From Lysinibacillus agricola (GTDB taxonomy: Bacteria > Bacillota > Bacilli > Bacillales_A > Planococcaceae): a stretch of 64,000 nt of DNA. Position numbers and translations under genes: made by a program. This document shows positions 44,962 to 53,522 of the stretch, piece by piece; position 1 is the stretch's first letter; every line of letters begins with the position of its first letter. Under the pieces are notes generated by a model, which saw nothing but the letters and a program-made list of their open reading frames with translations, searched no databases and was not told the DNA's origin. Where the stretch lies: contig NZ_CP067341.1 of assembly GCF_016638705.1 (NCBI RefSeq), forward strand, positions 1,925,501 through 1,989,500, read 5' to 3'.

Positions 44962-46137
44962 TCACTTTATCGTTGCAATTTTATTTTGCTGAGCAGCTAA
45001 AAATACTTCCTGTGCTGCTCGCACACCTGCACCTGGCACAAAGTCATATTCAAAGTCTTGAAGTGCGGCTTCCATTAAAGAAACGGCCTGTAAAATATCA
45101 CTTGGAAAACAATAGCCCATATGACCGAATCTAAATATTTTACCCTGCAAATGACCGAGTCCTCCAGCGAAATCTAAATGATATTGCTGCTTTAAATGTG
45201 ATAAGAAGTCACCGAGTGCAATCCCTTTTGGTGCCATAATCGCTGTAATGGTCGGAGAAGCATGCTCATCAGTAGTGAGAAGTTCAATATTAAGAGCGTT
45301 CATTGCATGACGTACCATGTTTTTCAATAGTTCATGGCGGGCAATTGTCTTTTTAAAGCCTCCTTCTTCCTCTATAAGTTTACAAACCTCGTGGAGTCCA
45401 TAAATAAGTGTTACAGTAGGCGTATTTGGAGTCATCCCTTTTTCTGCCCAGCTATGATAGCTTAATAAGTTTAAATAATAGGACGGTGCTTTATTTTCTT
45501 CAATGACTTTCCAAGCTCTTTCGCTTACGCTGACTAAGGAAAGGCCTGGAGGTAACATCATGGCTTTTTGAGATCCTGTAATAAGAATATCGATTCCCCA
45601 AGCATCCATTTCAGCAGGAGCTCCACCGATGCAACTTACACCATCGACAATACATAAGGCATCCGTTTCCTCACGAACAACTTGTGCTAATTCAGCGATT
45701 GGGTTTAAGATACCAGTCGAAGTTTCATTGTATGTGACAAAAACAGCCTTAATATCTTTTAAAGGCTGCAAAAATTCTCGCAGCTCCTTAGCCGTGCAAG
45801 CTTGTCCCCATTCTTTTTCAAGCTTATGTACATGAAAGCCATATTTCTCACAAATCGAAACGAAATAGTCTCCGAACGCTCCAACAGTAATTACAACAAC
45901 ATTTTCACCAGCAGAAACAGTGTTAACCGCTGCGGCCTCTAAAGCGGCCGTACCACCTGATGGAAGGAGTAAAATATCCTGCTTTGTCCCAAAAACAGGC
46001 TTCACTAATTCAATTGTTTCACGGTAAAGCTTCACAAATTCATTGCTTCGATGACTAATAATATCGTGATTCATCGCAAGCTGAACCTTTTTCGGAATTG
46101 GTGTAGGTCCTGGATGTCTTAAAATATTTTCATACAC
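44962..46137 (-). CDS. Class V aminotransferase, serine-pyruvate/alanine-glyoxylate type
   Basis: A 391-residue PLP enzyme. The N-terminal RHPGPTPIPKKV, the phosphate-binding LPSGGTAALEAA and the Schiff-base lysine in TGSQKAMMLPPG identify the serine-pyruvate/alanine-glyoxylate aminotransferase group. The start is uncertain: GTG 46137 has AAAGGGG about 10 bp upstream, while TTG 46146 lies too close to that site. The physiological donor cannot be decided; purine-derived glyoxylate or phosphoserine-like substrates are possible. Confidence 0.9.
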   Translation of the reverse strand: MYENILRHPGPTPIPKKVQLAMNHDIISHRSNEFVKLYRETIELVKPVFGTKQDILLLPSGGTAALEAAAVNTVSAGENVVVITVGAFGDYFVSICEKYGFHVHKLEKEWGQACTAKELREFLQPLKDIKAVFVTYNETSTGILNPIAELAQVVREETDALCIVDGVSCIGGAPAEMDAWGIDILITGSQKAMMLPPGLSLVSVSERAWKVIEENKAPSYYLNLLSYHSWAEKGMTPNTPTVTLIYGLHEVCKLIEEEGGFKKTIARHELLKNMVRHAMNALNIELLTTDEHASPTITAIMAPKGIALGDFLSHLKQQYHLDFAGGLGHLQGKIFRFGHMGYCFPSDILQAVSLMEAALQDFEYDFVPGAGVRAAQEVFLAAQQNKIATIK

Positions 46138-46328
46138 AATTATCAAACCCCTTTGTAAATTAAAAATAGAAATTCTAAATTTTCTAACTATAATATAGCA
46201 TATTTATTCTGTTATCTAACTGCTTTTTCATAATTTGATAAGTCATGTGTCGTATGAGAGTAGAAAATACAACGAATAGTTCTCAATTTTTATATGTTAA
46301 AATTTTTATATAAAAGGGGGGCTGAGTT

Positions 46329-47408
46329 ATGGAATGGAAAGTAAATTATCCATTTATTTATTTTTTATTGGAGTTAAATACGGTTTTTGTCTATCGAATT
46401 AAAACACATAATTATTTGAACGCATCGGATTTGATAGATAGTAGTGAATGGGAGGCATATGAATTACAGCATCTTTCTCAATTTGAAACATTCAACCATG
46501 AAGAAAGTGAAGCAATTGAGGGTTGGGGATTCTCGCTAGAGTACGATAAATTATGCGACATAGTAGAAATTGTAAATGACTGTATTCAAAAACATCGTTC
46601 TGTAGACCAACGATTAACAACGCAGGCAGTTCATATTGTGAGCACTGAATCTGCTGCAGGTTCAGTGAGAGTAGCGCTTGCGCCACCTAAACATGTGATT
46701 GGATTCCCTGATTGCTTCTCAATTGGACCATTGTGGAAGCTAGAGGAGAAAAGAGGTCAAGACTTCCGAAATGATTGGTTATTTGAAAATATTAACGATG
46801 GAGAGGAAGATGTTTATCAAAATAAGTTTACAAATACTTTGCGTGAAATAGAAGATATTCCAAATCATGTTCCTATCTATATTTGGTATGGTAATAACGC
46901 AGATGAACAATGTGGACTTCGTTATTTCCTCTATTTATTGCGAGATAAATCAAATGAGATTTTCCTTATTAATACGACAGAACATAGTAAGACTAATTGT
47001 GCGACAAGTCAGCTAAATTCACAACAATTGGCGCAGCTTTTTGTGAACATAAAAGAAAGAAAGCAACTAACTACTCAGGACCGTCTTATTTTGCAAAATG
47101 AATGGGAAATAGTATCGCAAAATAACGATGTTCTGCGCCTATGGATTAACAATGAAATAAAAGGGGTACCAGAAAATTATTTTGATCCACTTATTATAGA
47201 GACGATAGAAAAGCTACATAATGAACAAGTAACAAAAGATTTTATAAAGACGGGAACAGTGATTGCGGAACTCTTACCTTTAATCGACGAGCTTCCCAGT
47301 GTCTTCTTTTTAGAATGTAGAATAAGATTTTTAGTGTATAGTGGGGTGCTTGCATTAAAAGGTATTCCTAAGTCCATGAGACACTATAGTGTAAAATTAC
47401 GTGAATAA
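46329..47408 (+). CDS. DUF1835/DUF3658 domain protein
   Basis: A 359-residue soluble protein. After a variable 95-residue N-terminal part, residues about 100-225 match DUF1835 (VHIVSTESAAGSVRVAL, then VIGFPDCFSIGPLWKL and IYIWYGNNADEQCGLRY). The C-terminal part, residues 245-350, fits DUF3658. The family is common in Bacillales with no known role. AAAGGGGGG precedes the ATG and a terminator follows. Confidence 0.83.
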   Translation: MEWKVNYPFIYFLLELNTVFVYRIKTHNYLNASDLIDSSEWEAYELQHLSQFETFNHEESEAIEGWGFSLEYDKLCDIVEIVNDCIQKHRSVDQRLTTQAVHIVSTESAAGSVRVALAPPKHVIGFPDCFSIGPLWKLEEKRGQDFRNDWLFENINDGEEDVYQNKFTNTLREIEDIPNHVPIYIWYGNNADEQCGLRYFLYLLRDKSNEIFLINTTEHSKTNCATSQLNSQQLAQLFVNIKERKQLTTQDRLILQNEWEIVSQNNDVLRLWINNEIKGVPENYFDPLIIETIEKLHNEQVTKDFIKTGTVIAELLPLIDELPSVFFLECRIRFLVYSGVLALKGIPKSMRHYSVKLRE

Positions 47409-47412
47409 GTCG

Positions 47413-47459
47413 AAAACCTCTTTAACCTTGTATTTTAAAGGAGTAAAGAGGTTTTCTAT
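47413..47459 (+). terminator. Terminator of the DUF1835 gene
   Basis: A 12-bp stem AAAACCTCTTTA (47413-47424) with its complement at 47444-47455, then TCTATTTT. Confidence 0.8.
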
Positions 47460-47472
47460 TTTGCATATGTAA

Positions 47473-47964
47473 TTATGCAACGAAAGGTTTATTCATTTTT
47501 ATTAAGCCGTAGATAAAATAGAATAGTCCGAATGTAATGAACGATAAAATAATATAAAGTACAGCTCTCCCAGGCTCACCCGACCAACGATAAAAGAGGC
47601 GATATGTGAAATACAAAACATAAATACTAACACCTAAGGCAGCGAGTATACCTATAAATGGAATGAATGAAACAAGTAAAAATCCAGCATAAATTAGAAC
47701 ATTCTTTTTCGCTTCGGCACGAACTGTTACGTCATCATCACCCTTTGCAGTTAATAAGAAAAGGCTATAAACGTTAATAACAGGAATCCAAGCGACATAG
47801 GCAAGATCATCAAAGCCATTTGCTTTAGATGCCTGATAATAAATAAGTGAACTAATAATATAGCCTGCAATACCCATCACAAGAAAAATTAACATAATGA
47901 TGAGAAACAAACCACCGAAAAACGCATCATAATCATAATCATTATAATAATAAGAATCGTACAT
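47473..47964 (-). CDS. Tyrosine/aspartate-headed multi-pass membrane protein
   Basis: A 163-residue protein. The first dozen residues are unusual, MYDSYYYNDYDYDAFFGG, and are followed by four membrane helices (about 20-45, 60-75, 90-115 and 130-150). ATG 47964 is selected because AGGAGG lies 6 bp upstream. The family is not recognised. The acidic-aromatic head could interact with cations or partner proteins at the membrane. Confidence 0.72.
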   Translation of the reverse strand: MYDSYYYNDYDYDAFFGGLFLIIMLIFLVMGIAGYIISSLIYYQASKANGFDDLAYVAWIPVINVYSLFLLTAKGDDDVTVRAEAKKNVLIYAGFLLVSFIPFIGILAALGVSIYVLYFTYRLFYRWSGEPGRAVLYIILSFITFGLFYFIYGLIKMNKPFVA

Positions 47965-47982
47965 TGGAAAACCTCCTTTCAA

Positions 47983-48650
47983 AAAAATACTTCATAATAA
48001 TAACAATACTAAATGGTTAAATCTACAGTGAAAAATACCAGGGATTTTATGGAAATGATACATATGTCCTGTTTTTTGGGAATGTTTCTATTATTTTAGT
48101 GATGAATTTTGATAAAAGATTGATCGAATTGCAAGTAAAAAATTTGGAATCATTGGAAATATAGTGGTGAAGAATCATTTTATACAAATTTTTCAGTTGT
48201 AGATTCTACTAATATTGTAACGGAAGTAAGGGAAAGTACATCATATGCTGTAATTAAAGTATAAATGTATAGATTTAGCTTGTACTAACGGAGTAAATGA
48301 ATATCACTTAAGTTAAAGAATGGAGAAAAACGAGAGTTAGCGATAATTGACTGAACATCAAACTCGGGAAATATTCTTATGCATTGCTGAGAGTTTGGAA
48401 GAGGATTTATCCAACGGACAAGGTGATCCGCACTTAGAACAGAGACATGCGCGTTAAGCCATGAATAGTGATGCAAGAATAATAAATCCATAAAATCAAA
48501 CATTAGTACTGGATTGTTATAAAAAAATCTTTTGTTGATAAATATTTTGCCTAATAATAAAAAAAAAAAAAATACCCTTGTAAATATTGGTATAATAATT
48601 TTGTAGAATCATTTTGGGTTTTTCTGTGAAAGGATGAAAGGTTAGGGGGA
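47983..48650. other. Long intergenic stretch with coding relic and poly-A tract
   Basis: 668 bp with no intact gene. 48145-48264 reads 39 codons in frame to a stop, from WNHWKYSGEESFYTNF to TSYAVIKV, without a start, like the C-terminus of a lost protein. A 72-codon minus-strand frame at 48285-48503 has no ribosome site. A run of 13 A lies at 48561-48573. Confidence 0.45.
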
Positions 48651-49349
48651 ATGGGTAAGTTGTTTCTATTTATTATTTTTATATTGATAGTGATAAGTTT
48701 TTACTTTATGAAAAAAAATTATCGGAAAAGTGTCTATTATAAACTGACAAAAAATAATTTCTTTGCAGTTAAACTCAATAAAGGGAGAAATGGTGAGTAT
48801 CTAACATCGAAAATTATTGAGAAGCATGCCTTACAAAGTCATAAGCAATTATTAAATGTATATGTTCCAAAAAGAAATTCAGATGAATTAACGGAGATTG
48901 ATTTACTTTATATTGATCGAACTGGTCTATATGTGATTGAATCAAAAAACTATAGTGGTTGGATTTTTGGCAATGAAACACAACAGCAATGGACACAAAC
49001 GATGCCCAATAAGAAAAAATATAAATTTTTCAATCCAATCCGTCAAAATGCTACGCATATCCGTGCAATTCAAGATTTTCTAGAACTTCCAAAAGAAGCA
49101 ATTCATTCTATTATTGTCTTTAGTGAGCGCTGTACATTGAAAAAAGTGATAGTCACTTCCCAAAATGTACATGTTATAAAACGAGAAGATTTAAGGCGTT
49201 TTATCCAAACACAAAAACAAACTGCAACACAGTTTTTCTCTCAAGACGATATTCAAACAATTTATAATAAGCTCGTGCCTCAAATGCAAGTATCCAATGA
49301 AGTCAAAAAACAACATATTCAAACGATTCAGCAGAAATACAGAAAATAA
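48651..49349 (+). CDS. NERD-domain nuclease-related protein
   Basis: A 232-residue protein with one N-terminal membrane helix (about 3-19) and a NERD domain. The catalytic-type residues are seen in ELTEIDLLYIDRTGLYVIES and the E-x-K of VIESKNYSG. NERD proteins resemble restriction-type endonucleases and often sit in plasmid or accessory regions. GGGGGA precedes the ATG. The gene starts an accessory group with a MazG-like enzyme and an HNH nuclease, though no direct functional link is proven. Confidence 0.85.
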   Translation: MGKLFLFIIFILIVISFYFMKKNYRKSVYYKLTKNNFFAVKLNKGRNGEYLTSKIIEKHALQSHKQLLNVYVPKRNSDELTEIDLLYIDRTGLYVIESKNYSGWIFGNETQQQWTQTMPNKKKYKFFNPIRQNATHIRAIQDFLELPKEAIHSIIVFSERCTLKKVIVTSQNVHVIKREDLRRFIQTQKQTATQFFSQDDIQTIYNKLVPQMQVSNEVKKQHIQTIQQKYRK

Positions 49350-49375
49350 TTGTATGTTAAAAGGGGACAGTAGGG

Positions 49376-49699
49376 ATGCCAGTATACAACAAATTAGTAC
49401 GTGATTTAATTCCACAAATAATTGAAGCGGGGGGTAAAACATGTAGCATAAGAGTATTAGAACAGGGAGAACATTTAGAAGAAATAAAAGCGAAAATGCA
49501 AGAAGAGGCATTAGAATTTCTAGAGGCAGTCTCTCCAAAAGAGGCCATTGAGGAACTTGCGGATATGTTGGAATTAGTACATGCAGCTTTACAAATGTAC
49601 GGCGTGTCCTATGAACAGTTGGAACAGCTACGTATTCAGAAGAAGATGCAACGCGGAGGATTTTCGAAAGGTATTTATTTAGTTGAGGTGAAGGAGTAG
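49376..49699 (+). CDS. MazG-like nucleotide pyrophosphohydrolase
   Basis: A 107-residue all-helical protein beginning MPVYNKLVRDLIPQIIE, the hallmark YNKLVRDxIP of the phosphoribosyl-ATP-pyrophosphohydrolase-like/MazG family. The metal-binding E-x-x-E and E-x-x-D pairs are in MQEEALEFLEA and IEELADMLE. Such proteins hydrolyse nucleoside triphosphates or modified nucleotides, often in phage-defence or house-cleaning contexts. It is 26 bp after the NERD gene and 11 bp before the HNH gene, suggesting one operon. Confidence 0.88.
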   Translation: MPVYNKLVRDLIPQIIEAGGKTCSIRVLEQGEHLEEIKAKMQEEALEFLEAVSPKEAIEELADMLELVHAALQMYGVSYEQLEQLRIQKKMQRGGFSKGIYLVEVKE

Positions 49700-49977
49700 G
49701 GGGAAACAGTATGTCTCATGATTTAAAGGTTGGTGAAATACGTGAGCAATATGTAACTGAACATCAGATTTGGCAACATCTGAATAATTTTTACTACCGT
49801 TCTTCAGTCTCGACATCTTATAAGTATGTGTTTTTTAAAGCATTGCTTGAAAACTTATACAATGTAGACGAAAAGTTAGTACTCAGTTATGATCAAATAT
49901 TTTATTCGTTCACAAATATATATTGGAATCTGGTAATTCATCACAAGTTAGCACAATCACCAAATAATAATCAATTT

Positions 49978-50164
49978 CGCCTTGGCGTAATTGCGTCCGG
50001 ATTTTGAATTGTGCCCGCACAATTCATTCCTTTCAAAATCCGTGACATCCACCGGAGGCTTTATCTTCATTCAGTAGGCGTTTGAACCCCCACTGAAAAG
50101 GAACCATATTTTCATTCATTTCACCAACTTCAGAGGTGGGAGTCTTCTGCTGAATGAAGATAAA
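49978..50164. mobile_element. Short IS200/IS605-derived relic inside the HNH gene
   Basis: About 187 bp with no transposase gene but several hairpins: CGCCTTGGCG, a CGGATTTTGAA/TTCAAAATCCG pair, and 17-bp near-perfect inverted repeats at 50060-50076 and 50148-50164. CTTCAGAGGTGGGAG at 50129-50143 also occurs inverted in the left end of the second element (near 51502-51516). It looks like fused ends of an IS605-type element, similar to a palindrome-associated MITE. Exact boundaries are uncertain. Confidence 0.6.
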
Positions 50165-50656
50165 CCCGCTCGTGCCCAAACCATCTTACAGAAATATGCT
50201 AATGACAATGCTATCCCTACAGAATGGCAATTCGATCAGCTTTTAGATTCCTTGCAACTTAAAATCGTCAATGAGGTGAAGCGTGACTGTAAGCAAAACG
50301 TAATCGGTGCATTTTACGGAGATACAGCAGGGTATTTTTATGAATTTGACATCAAACATGCATATTTTCGTTTCAACAGTCCTGTCTATCAATTCATGAA
50401 AAAATACCAACGAATTTTAATAAATTTAACAAATTATCATTTAGTCAAATACCTCGAAAAAGTGAATGATGCCACAAGTACAATGGCTCTGCTCTCAAAA
50501 ATAGAGGTGATTTCAAAACGTAGTTCTTTAGAGACGTTTTACAAAGTTCTTACGCAATTTGAACAAAATCGATGCTTCTATTGTAACTGTGATTTATCAA
50601 CTAGCCGACGAAAAACACACGTCGACCACTTCATTCCGTGGAGCTTTGTTCAAACT

Positions 50657-51541
50657 GACTACTCCCACAGCTAAAGCAATGGGGTTCTTATATACTTAAG
50701 AGAAGCGTTACAAAGCTCTCCACAGATGGTGTTGCCATGTCCTGTGTACAACATCTTTGATTTATCTTCTGTTCCATAAGACTTTCTTATTTACACAACG
50801 TATGTTTGCCACGAATCACTTTTTTGACTAGACGACAATATTTAATGGTATGAAGAGCAAGGGATTCTTCTACAAACAAATCTTGTTTACGAATACGAAC
50901 AGGAAGGGTTAATCCATTCCAATAAACAATATTCTCTTTAAATCGAATGCCTGCTTTATTAGATTTCCCTTCAACAGAATGAAACATTCCGTACCGTTTA
51001 AAGTGTGCTTTGCTCCCTTTAAATAGAACTTCTTGAACCGCTCTCCAGACAGTAGAGGCGATTTTCTGAGAAGTATTGCTATCTATATGTTTTTTATAGT
51101 TATGTTGATGCTTTTTAATATACGCATGCAGTTGATATTCACTTAATCCAAAAGATTGACGAATGTTATCTAATTCTTTTGCGATCTGCTTCAATTCTTT
51201 TGAATCATTCGTTTTTTTCGCTTTTTGATAGCCACGTAATTGTTTTCGATAGTGTTTTGAATCTTGCATGAAAGTATATTGTTTTACTGCATAAGACAAA
51301 GTTGTATTATAGAGTGTACGGGCAATTTCAAAACGTTTTAATAGGATATCCTTTTGCCATGTATCTATAAGTAACTTGAGTTCTATAATAAAACAATCTT
51401 TCTTCCATTTCGTCATTACCCGTCACTCCTTTCTTTTTTTGATTATTCACAATATACAATATAAACATATGTTCTATAAAGAAAAAAGCACTTCATTCCT
51501 CCCACCTCTGAAGAAGTGGGCTTCCTGAAGCTCACTTCTGT
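50657..51541 (-). mobile_element. IS200/IS605-type element with truncated TnpB
   Basis: About 885 bp inserted in the HNH core. Joining 50656 to 51542 restores the reading frame across Q-T-D-N-L-W. The element carries only a C-terminally truncated tnpB. The right end (50660-50700) keeps the GAACCCCATTGCTTTAGCTG sequence typical of omega-RNA 3' ends; the left end has a CCCACCTCTGAAGAAGTGGG hairpin. No TnpA is present, so it cannot move alone. Confidence 0.75.
50787..51416 (-). pseudogene. Truncated IS605 OrfB/TnpB
   Basis: A 209-residue N-terminal half of a TnpB RNA-guided nuclease, normally about 370-400 residues. The start MTKWKKDCFIIELKL and the helical recognition part are intact (GGAGTGAC before the ATG). 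The frame stops soon after RIRKQDLFVEESLALHTIKY, so the RuvC catalytic motifs and zinc finger are lost. DNA after the stop jumps directly to the element's right end, indicating an internal deletion. It cannot cleave DNA. Confidence 0.85.
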
Positions 51542-51956
51542 GATAATTTATGGAATTTAGTGTTGTCGTGTAATGATTGTAACTTACATAAAAGTGACAA
51601 AATCACAACTCGATTTTATTTAGAATCCATGCTCGAAAGAAACCATAAGTTAGTGTCAATTGTTAGAGAACCAACTTATTTTTATACATATGAAAACAAA
51701 AAACTTGTGGATTTATATGATTATTCAATAATGAACGGATATACGACGTTATGGGAGCCAAGGAAGGTACACAAGTTTAAGAAATAATTTGATTTTATTA
51801 CGGAAGAACATTGAATAACTCCGACTAAAACTAAATATCCATTATTCAGATTACACGTTTCTTAGAAAGTGTAATTATTTCAAGCATTGTCACGTTTGAT
51901 AATCCTATTATTTCAAGATATAGTTCTTAATACAGATACAATAAGGAGGAAGGCAT

Positions 51957-52184
51957 GTGGCAGAAATTAAATACGAAATTATTGAAACAATTGTGGTATT
52001 ATCGGAAGGCAATAAAGGCTGGAAAAAAGAATTGAATTTGATTAGCTGGAATGGTCGTGAACCGAAATACGATATTAGAGATTGGTCGGAGGATCATACA
52101 AAGATGGGGAAGGGTGTTACATTGTCACTGTCTGAATTACAGCTTTTGAAAGAGTCGTTAGCTAAATTGTCAGACTTAGATTAA
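51957..52184 (+). CDS. YdbC/PC4-like nucleic-acid-binding protein
   Basis: A 75-residue protein from GTG 51957 after AAGGAGGAAGG. The pattern GWKKELNLISWNGREPKYDIRDWS and then GKGVTLSLSEL fits the PC4-like YdbC family, which forms dimers that bind single-stranded DNA. A role in transcription or repair is assumed from the fold. It lies 170 bp after the HNH pseudogene and is probably a separate unit. Confidence 0.85.
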   Translation: MAEIKYEIIETIVVLSEGNKGWKKELNLISWNGREPKYDIRDWSEDHTKMGKGVTLSLSELQLLKESLAKLSDLD

Positions 52185-52435
52185 TATACAGAGGTACTTT
52201 TTAGTGTTGTTTTAGGCTAATTACGTAAATCGGGATTCATGCTCATGAAGTGCGATAAATGTAGAGTATAGCCTTTCACCTGACTAATGATACAGGTGGT
52301 AAAAACATAAGTAGCAATTTTTAATCTTCTGAGGATTTTCCATAGAATATATTTCGTAAAATTGTTAGACTAACAATAGCAACAATTCATAAAGCAGGTG
52401 GCGGCTGAACTCCCTATTGAAAGGGGGTGAGGCGA

Positions 52436-52543
52436 TTGACAGTATTTGAAGCATTTAGTTTGATTGTACAGTGTAGTCTTTTGCTAATTGCAGTACTTAC
52501 ACTGATGCTTAGCATTATTGTCTCTCAAAATAAAAAGAAATAG
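52436..52543 (+). CDS. Putative holin-like type I toxin
   Basis: A 35-residue peptide from TTG 52436 with AAGGGGGTGA 5 bp upstream: LTVFEAFSLIVQCSLLL, a single hydrophobic helix, then QNKKK. The MTVFE start, one helix and lysine tail match Bacillales peptides annotated as putative holin-like toxins (TxpA/BsrG-like). The 3' region has the conserved hairpin set of these loci, and a terminator on the opposite strand lies at the end of the gene, as expected for an antisense antitoxin. Confidence 0.8.
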   Translation: MTVFEAFSLIVQCSLLLIAVLTLMLSIIVSQNKKK

Positions 52544-52640
52544 CCCCCTGCCGGCTAAGTAAGGTGACTATTTCTACAACTTTAACTTGGTCAGCCGCTA
52601 TGTTTGCGGCATGATTGTTGCTTTGACTGGATGTTGACGC
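52528..52640 (-). ncRNA. Predicted antisense antitoxin RNA
   Basis: On the minus strand a hairpin closed by AGAAATAG and CTATTTCT (about 52537-52582) is followed by TTTTATTTTG, an intrinsic terminator that ends inside the toxin gene. An RNA reading from about 52640 would overlap the toxin mRNA 3' region, as in BsrG/SR4-type pairs. The promoter and 5' end are not resolved. Confidence 0.55.
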
Positions 52641-52654
52641 ATCCAGTCTTTTTT
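52625..52654 (+). terminator. Terminator of the toxin mRNA
   Basis: A perfect 9-bp stem GACTGGATG/CATCCAGTC (52625-52633 with 52640-52648) and a run of six T. Confidence 0.88.
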
Positions 52655-52764
52655 ATTCTATATTTAGTGTATCATATTTATTCTAAATAAAACATTTTAT
52701 CTTGTGAAAGCAAAGCGACAGCTAATTATACAAAATTGTAATTGATACAGTCTTTATCTTTCGA

Positions 52765-53391
52765 TTAAATGAATTTTGCAAGGTCATTTAGCTCTAAACG
52801 AGAAGAGCCGTAAGCTGCTACTGCTGCTTTTCCGATAGCGATTAAGACGATTGGCACTAGATTATCTGTTAATTCAAAGCGCTTTGCAAAAGCCTCTTTA
52901 TTGAAGCCACCCATTGGTACTGTATCATAGCCCATGTCTTTTGCTAAAAGCATGATTTGCATGGAAATTAAGCCCGCATCAAATGTAGCTATATTTTTTA
53001 GAATTTCTTCAGGAAGGTTTGGATATAGCTTTAATGAATTTTCAATCATCATATTTTTTGTTGCTTCATCCATATAGCCAAGCTCGAAGTTTTTTGTATA
53101 GACTTCCTCTACATTTTTGTACATTTCAGTATCGCCTAAAACCGCAATGATGGCAGAGGCAGTTTCTACTTGCTCCTGGTTATTAGCAATCAAGCGTAGT
53201 TCTTTTTTTACTGCCTCATCTTGGATCACTAAAAAGCGCCAAGGCTGTAAATTGCTTGATGATGGAGCTGTTGTTGCCTCTATAAGTAATTCCTCTAATT
53301 CAGATTGAGGGATTTTATAATTTGCTTCATATTTACGAACAGATTTACGATCATGCATTACTTTATTTAAATAACTTTTTGTTGTAGTCAT
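52765..53391 (-). CDS. Nitroreductase-family FMN oxidoreductase
   Basis: A 208-residue flavoprotein of the NfsB/YodC group. The FMN-binding start RKSVRKYE, the PSSSNLQPWRFLV motif near residues 43-55 and the glycine-containing DTVPMGGFNKEAF segment are conserved. It reduces nitro compounds or quinones with NAD(P)H. AAAGGAGAC lies before the ATG. It stands near a ferric-reductase-like gene of the same strand, 130 bp apart, but a terminator or promoter between them cannot be judged. Confidence 0.92.
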   Translation of the reverse strand: MTTTKSYLNKVMHDRKSVRKYEANYKIPQSELEELLIEATTAPSSSNLQPWRFLVIQDEAVKKELRLIANNQEQVETASAIIAVLGDTEMYKNVEEVYTKNFELGYMDEATKNMMIENSLKLYPNLPEEILKNIATFDAGLISMQIMLLAKDMGYDTVPMGGFNKEAFAKRFELTDNLVPIVLIAIGKAAVAAYGSSRLELNDLAKFI

Positions 53392-53522
53392 GTTAAAAAG
53401 TCTCCTTTATTATTGATGAGATTTACTATACGATATACTTTTCTAAATTCCAAGTAAATTGCTCGAATTAGAGAGTTTTGATTTAATTATATTTATAGAC
53501 TATATTAATTTTTCATTATTAA

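Larger units (their letters stand above)
49711..51787 (+). pseudogene. HNH endonuclease gene split by two insertions
   Basis: Three in-order pieces of one gene can be joined. Piece one (49711 to about 49977) starts with MSHDLKVGEIREQYV. Piece two (about 50165-50656) ends in the HNH core RCFYCNCDLS and HVDHFIPWSFVQT. Piece three (51542-51787) resumes with DNLWNLVLSCNDCNLHKSD, giving the second Cys pair and the Asn/His metal site. Restored length is about 335 residues. The breaks coincide with IS200/IS605-type DNA. An intact copy would be a metal-dependent nuclease; its linkage to MazG and NERD genes suggests defence. Confidence 0.85.

Noticed and set aside
48285..48503. A 72-codon minus-strand frame
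   Set aside because: No ribosome site or recognisable domain; it lies in a decayed AT-rich region.
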